A stretch of DNA of 8,186 nucleotides from UBA10427 sp003500135. GTDB lineage: Bacteria > Bacteroidota > Bacteroidia > Cytophagales > Cyclobacteriaceae. Shown here piece after piece: positions 7,244 through 8,186 of this stretch. The stretch is taken from assembly GCA_963966275.1 (NCBI GenBank), contig CAWZYQ010000164.1, positions 1 to 8,186 on the forward strand. The letters run 5' to 3'. A program made the position numbers and the translations under genes. Under the pieces are notes generated by a model. That model saw only the letters and a program-made list of their open reading frames with translations. It ran no database searches and was not told the DNA's origin. How positions within the stretch are numbered: the first letter of the stretch is position 1; each line of letters opens with the position of its first letter.

Positions 7244-7525
7244 AAATTAATTCCAAATCAATAGCTTTTAAATATTTATCCTTAACTCCTTTTTTTGAAA
7301 CCAAGTCCACTCTAAATCCAACAATTTCTAACTCATCCGCCAGATCGATGAATCGTATACCAATTTTGTCTGTGAACTCAACAAGAATATCCAAATCACT
7401 CGAATCATTTTTTGTTCACTTCGAGAATAAGAACCAAAAATAGCCATTGACTTAATTGGATAGTCCCTGAACAGTCTATTCTTATGTTCTCGAAAGATAT
7501 TTTGTATTTCTACTAACTTTCTCAT
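7236..7525 (-). pseudogene. mntA: MntA-like minimal nucleotidyltransferase antitoxin, frameshifted
   Basis: From ATG 7525 (preceded by AGGA) the frame reads MRKLVEIQNIF...SMAIFGSYSRSEQK, a typical MNT opening with the GS of the catalytic loop (Gly31-Ser32). At a run of six As (7413-7408) the frame breaks. The next frame continues NDSSDLDILVEF, then RVDLVSKKGV and LELIYL with stop TAA 7236-7238. It supplies the two metal-binding Asp residues (D-L-D) and the third Asp (VDLV). Adding one A restores the frame but gives GS-x11-D-x-D; removing two As gives the canonical GS-x10-D-x-D. Repaired length is about 96 residues, normal for the family. MntA AMPylates HepT to neutralise it. The 8-bp overlap with hepT (ancestral ATGTCTAA, now ATCTCTAA) is the usual arrangement. 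The uninterrupted reading frame ends at 7328 with unrelated residues. Confidence 0.82.
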
Positions 7526-7737
7526 GTTCCTAATCCAGCTGTAGCCAGATAAATTGTACTCTTTAATCAACTTAAATGTACTTGTTTTGATCCTGATATT
7601 AAAATCTGGTTTGTAAGATTGCAATGTGGAATTTCAAAGAATTCAGTATACGTATGCGTGTATGCATCCATATGTACATACGCGCATACATGCATATTTA
7701 CATATGTTGCTTTCTTTTGATCAGTATTGCTAATTGG
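7526..7737. other. Gap upstream of mntA containing the alternating purine-pyrimidine tract
   Basis: No convincing gene lies here. The mntA frame stays open upstream to a TTG at 7624, but those 33 codons have no counterpart in MNT proteins. The rest is AT-rich and includes the repeat at 7646-7697. No clear promoter with TAnnTTTG was found for mntA. Confidence 0.5.
7646..7697. repeat. Alternating purine-pyrimidine tract able to form a hairpin or Z-DNA
   Basis: Bases 7646-7667 (22 nt) and 7669-7697 (29 nt) alternate purine and pyrimidine without exception; only the CC at 7668-7669 breaks phase. GTATGCGTGTATG (7652-7664) pairs with CATACGCGCATAC (7677-7689) over 13 bp with one G-T wobble and a 12-nt loop. 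Many hexamer palindromes are packed inside (GTATAC, ATGCAT twice, CATATG), and another CATATG lies just outside at 7701-7706. It lies about 120 bp upstream of mntA and 40 bp after the stop of the membrane protein gene. Confidence 0.75.
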
Positions 7738-8133
7738 TTACTCTCTTTTTATTGAGTTGCTAAAGGTTGTGAGCTTTGTTTTCAGGAATACCGTCATTCT
7801 TTGAACGATATTATAGGCGAATAGCCCAAAAAGGAAACCTGATAATAAGCCTACAATTGAACCCGCAGAAAGTATGGCGTTCAGTGGCCACCATTGTGAT
7901 ATTTCATTTAAAATCCATAATCCTGCGACACCAATCAGTAGTCCTCCAATTGTGGAAGCAGACACTAAAAAAGTTTTGAACCCCTTTGAAAATGATTTTT
8001 TGTTAAGACCAACCAATATTGAAGCAGATAGTATTCCGGCGCCGATCATACCAAATAGTATCAAAAGGCCAAAAACTGTCAGTGCGATACCTGTTCCAAT
8101 CACTAAAAGCATAAATACAATTGCAATAATCAC
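7738..8133 (-). CDS. Small four-helix membrane protein of unknown function
   Basis: From GTG 8133 the product has 131 residues. Hydrophobic segments lie at about 3-22, 24-43, 54-75 and 86-108, with a basic loop (KKSFSKGFK, 45-53) between the second and third and a polar basic tail (KTKLTTFSNSIKRE). The glycine-rich helices and GAGILSASILVG and GLLIGVAGLWILNE stretches look like a real integral membrane protein; I do not recognise the family. The GTG overlaps the stop of an upstream frame (TAGTG), which suggests translational coupling. An alternative ATG at 8112 would shorten it by seven residues. An in-frame TAG a few codons upstream limits the start to these two. Confidence 0.65.
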   Translation of the reverse strand: MIIAIVFMLLVIGTGIALTVFGLLILFGMIGAGILSASILVGLNKKSFSKGFKTFLVSASTIGGLLIGVAGLWILNEISQWWPLNAILSAGSIVGLLSGFLFGLFAYNIVQRMTVFLKTKLTTFSNSIKRE

Positions 8134-8186
8134 TAAAGGGTACTTCTAAAAACTGGTTTTTCTATTCTTGATATTTCCGGCGCAAT
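8133..8186 (-). CDS. C-terminal end of an unknown minus-strand gene, cut by the window edge
   Basis: A minus-strand frame open to the right edge encodes IAPEISRIEKPVFRSTL and stops at TAG 8135-8133, sharing one base with the GTG of the next gene. Only 17 codons are visible, so product and even coding status are uncertain; the stop/start overlap is the main support. If real, it and the membrane protein form an operon. Confidence 0.35.
   Translation of the reverse strand: MAPEISRIEKPVFRSTL

Noticed and set aside
7018..7250. Two + strand frames of about 72 codons over hepT
   Set aside because: They are antisense to clear HepT coding sequence and show no protein-like features.
7526..7624. N-terminal extension of MntA from TTG 7624
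   Set aside because: ATG 7525 has an AGGA ribosome site and gives the usual MNT N-terminus; the extension has no family counterpart.
7646..7706. CRISPR-like repeat array
   Set aside because: There are no equal-length repeats with unique spacers; the short palindromes come from purine-pyrimidine alternation.

Overview
The window looks like chromosomal DNA from a member of the Bacteroidota, probably Cytophagales-like. The grounds are AT-rich gene starts with almost no Shine-Dalgarno sequences, a lipoprotein signal followed by an acidic export-like stretch, a compact M49-type peptidase, and a membrane/GAF/PAS protein with Q/E-rich coiled coils. This placement is inference from style, not from a marker gene.

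Left part (1-6520) is ordinary, intact chromosome. A membrane-type spermidine synthase homologue runs in from the left edge on the + strand (5' end missing). It converges on a minus-strand sensor protein with six membrane helices, a GAF domain and two PAS domains but no output domain; a hairpin sits between the two stops. Upstream of the sensor, also on the minus strand, is a secreted TPR-repeat protein. A short divergent promoter region with a perfect 12-bp palindrome separates the TPR gene from a + strand lipoprotein metallopeptidase related to dipeptidyl peptidase III. The peptidase gene is followed at once by a perfect 18-bp-stem hairpin.

Right part (6521-8186) is more AT-rich and looks accessory and decayed. 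Reading on the minus strand from the right edge it holds: the last 17 codons of an unknown gene; a small four-helix membrane protein whose GTG start overlaps the previous stop (TAGTG); a 52-bp tract of nearly perfect purine-pyrimidine alternation that can fold as a hairpin; and the remains of a MntA/HepT (MNT/HEPN) toxin-antitoxin pair. The antitoxin is frameshifted in an A6 run. The toxin has apparently lost its start codon (ATC where ATG is expected) and about 31 nt near its 5' end, yet keeps the RNase motif. Beyond it lie possible remains of a small membrane protein split over two frames.

The most informative result is the lesion-by-lesion reconstruction of this dead or sequencing-damaged toxin-antitoxin module. 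I see no clear evidence for a wholly new multi-gene system. The best candidates for new biology are the output-less GAF/PAS membrane sensor next to a secreted TPR protein and a surface peptidase, and the CCTAAAT half-sites shared by the sensor leader and the TPR/peptidase promoter region.
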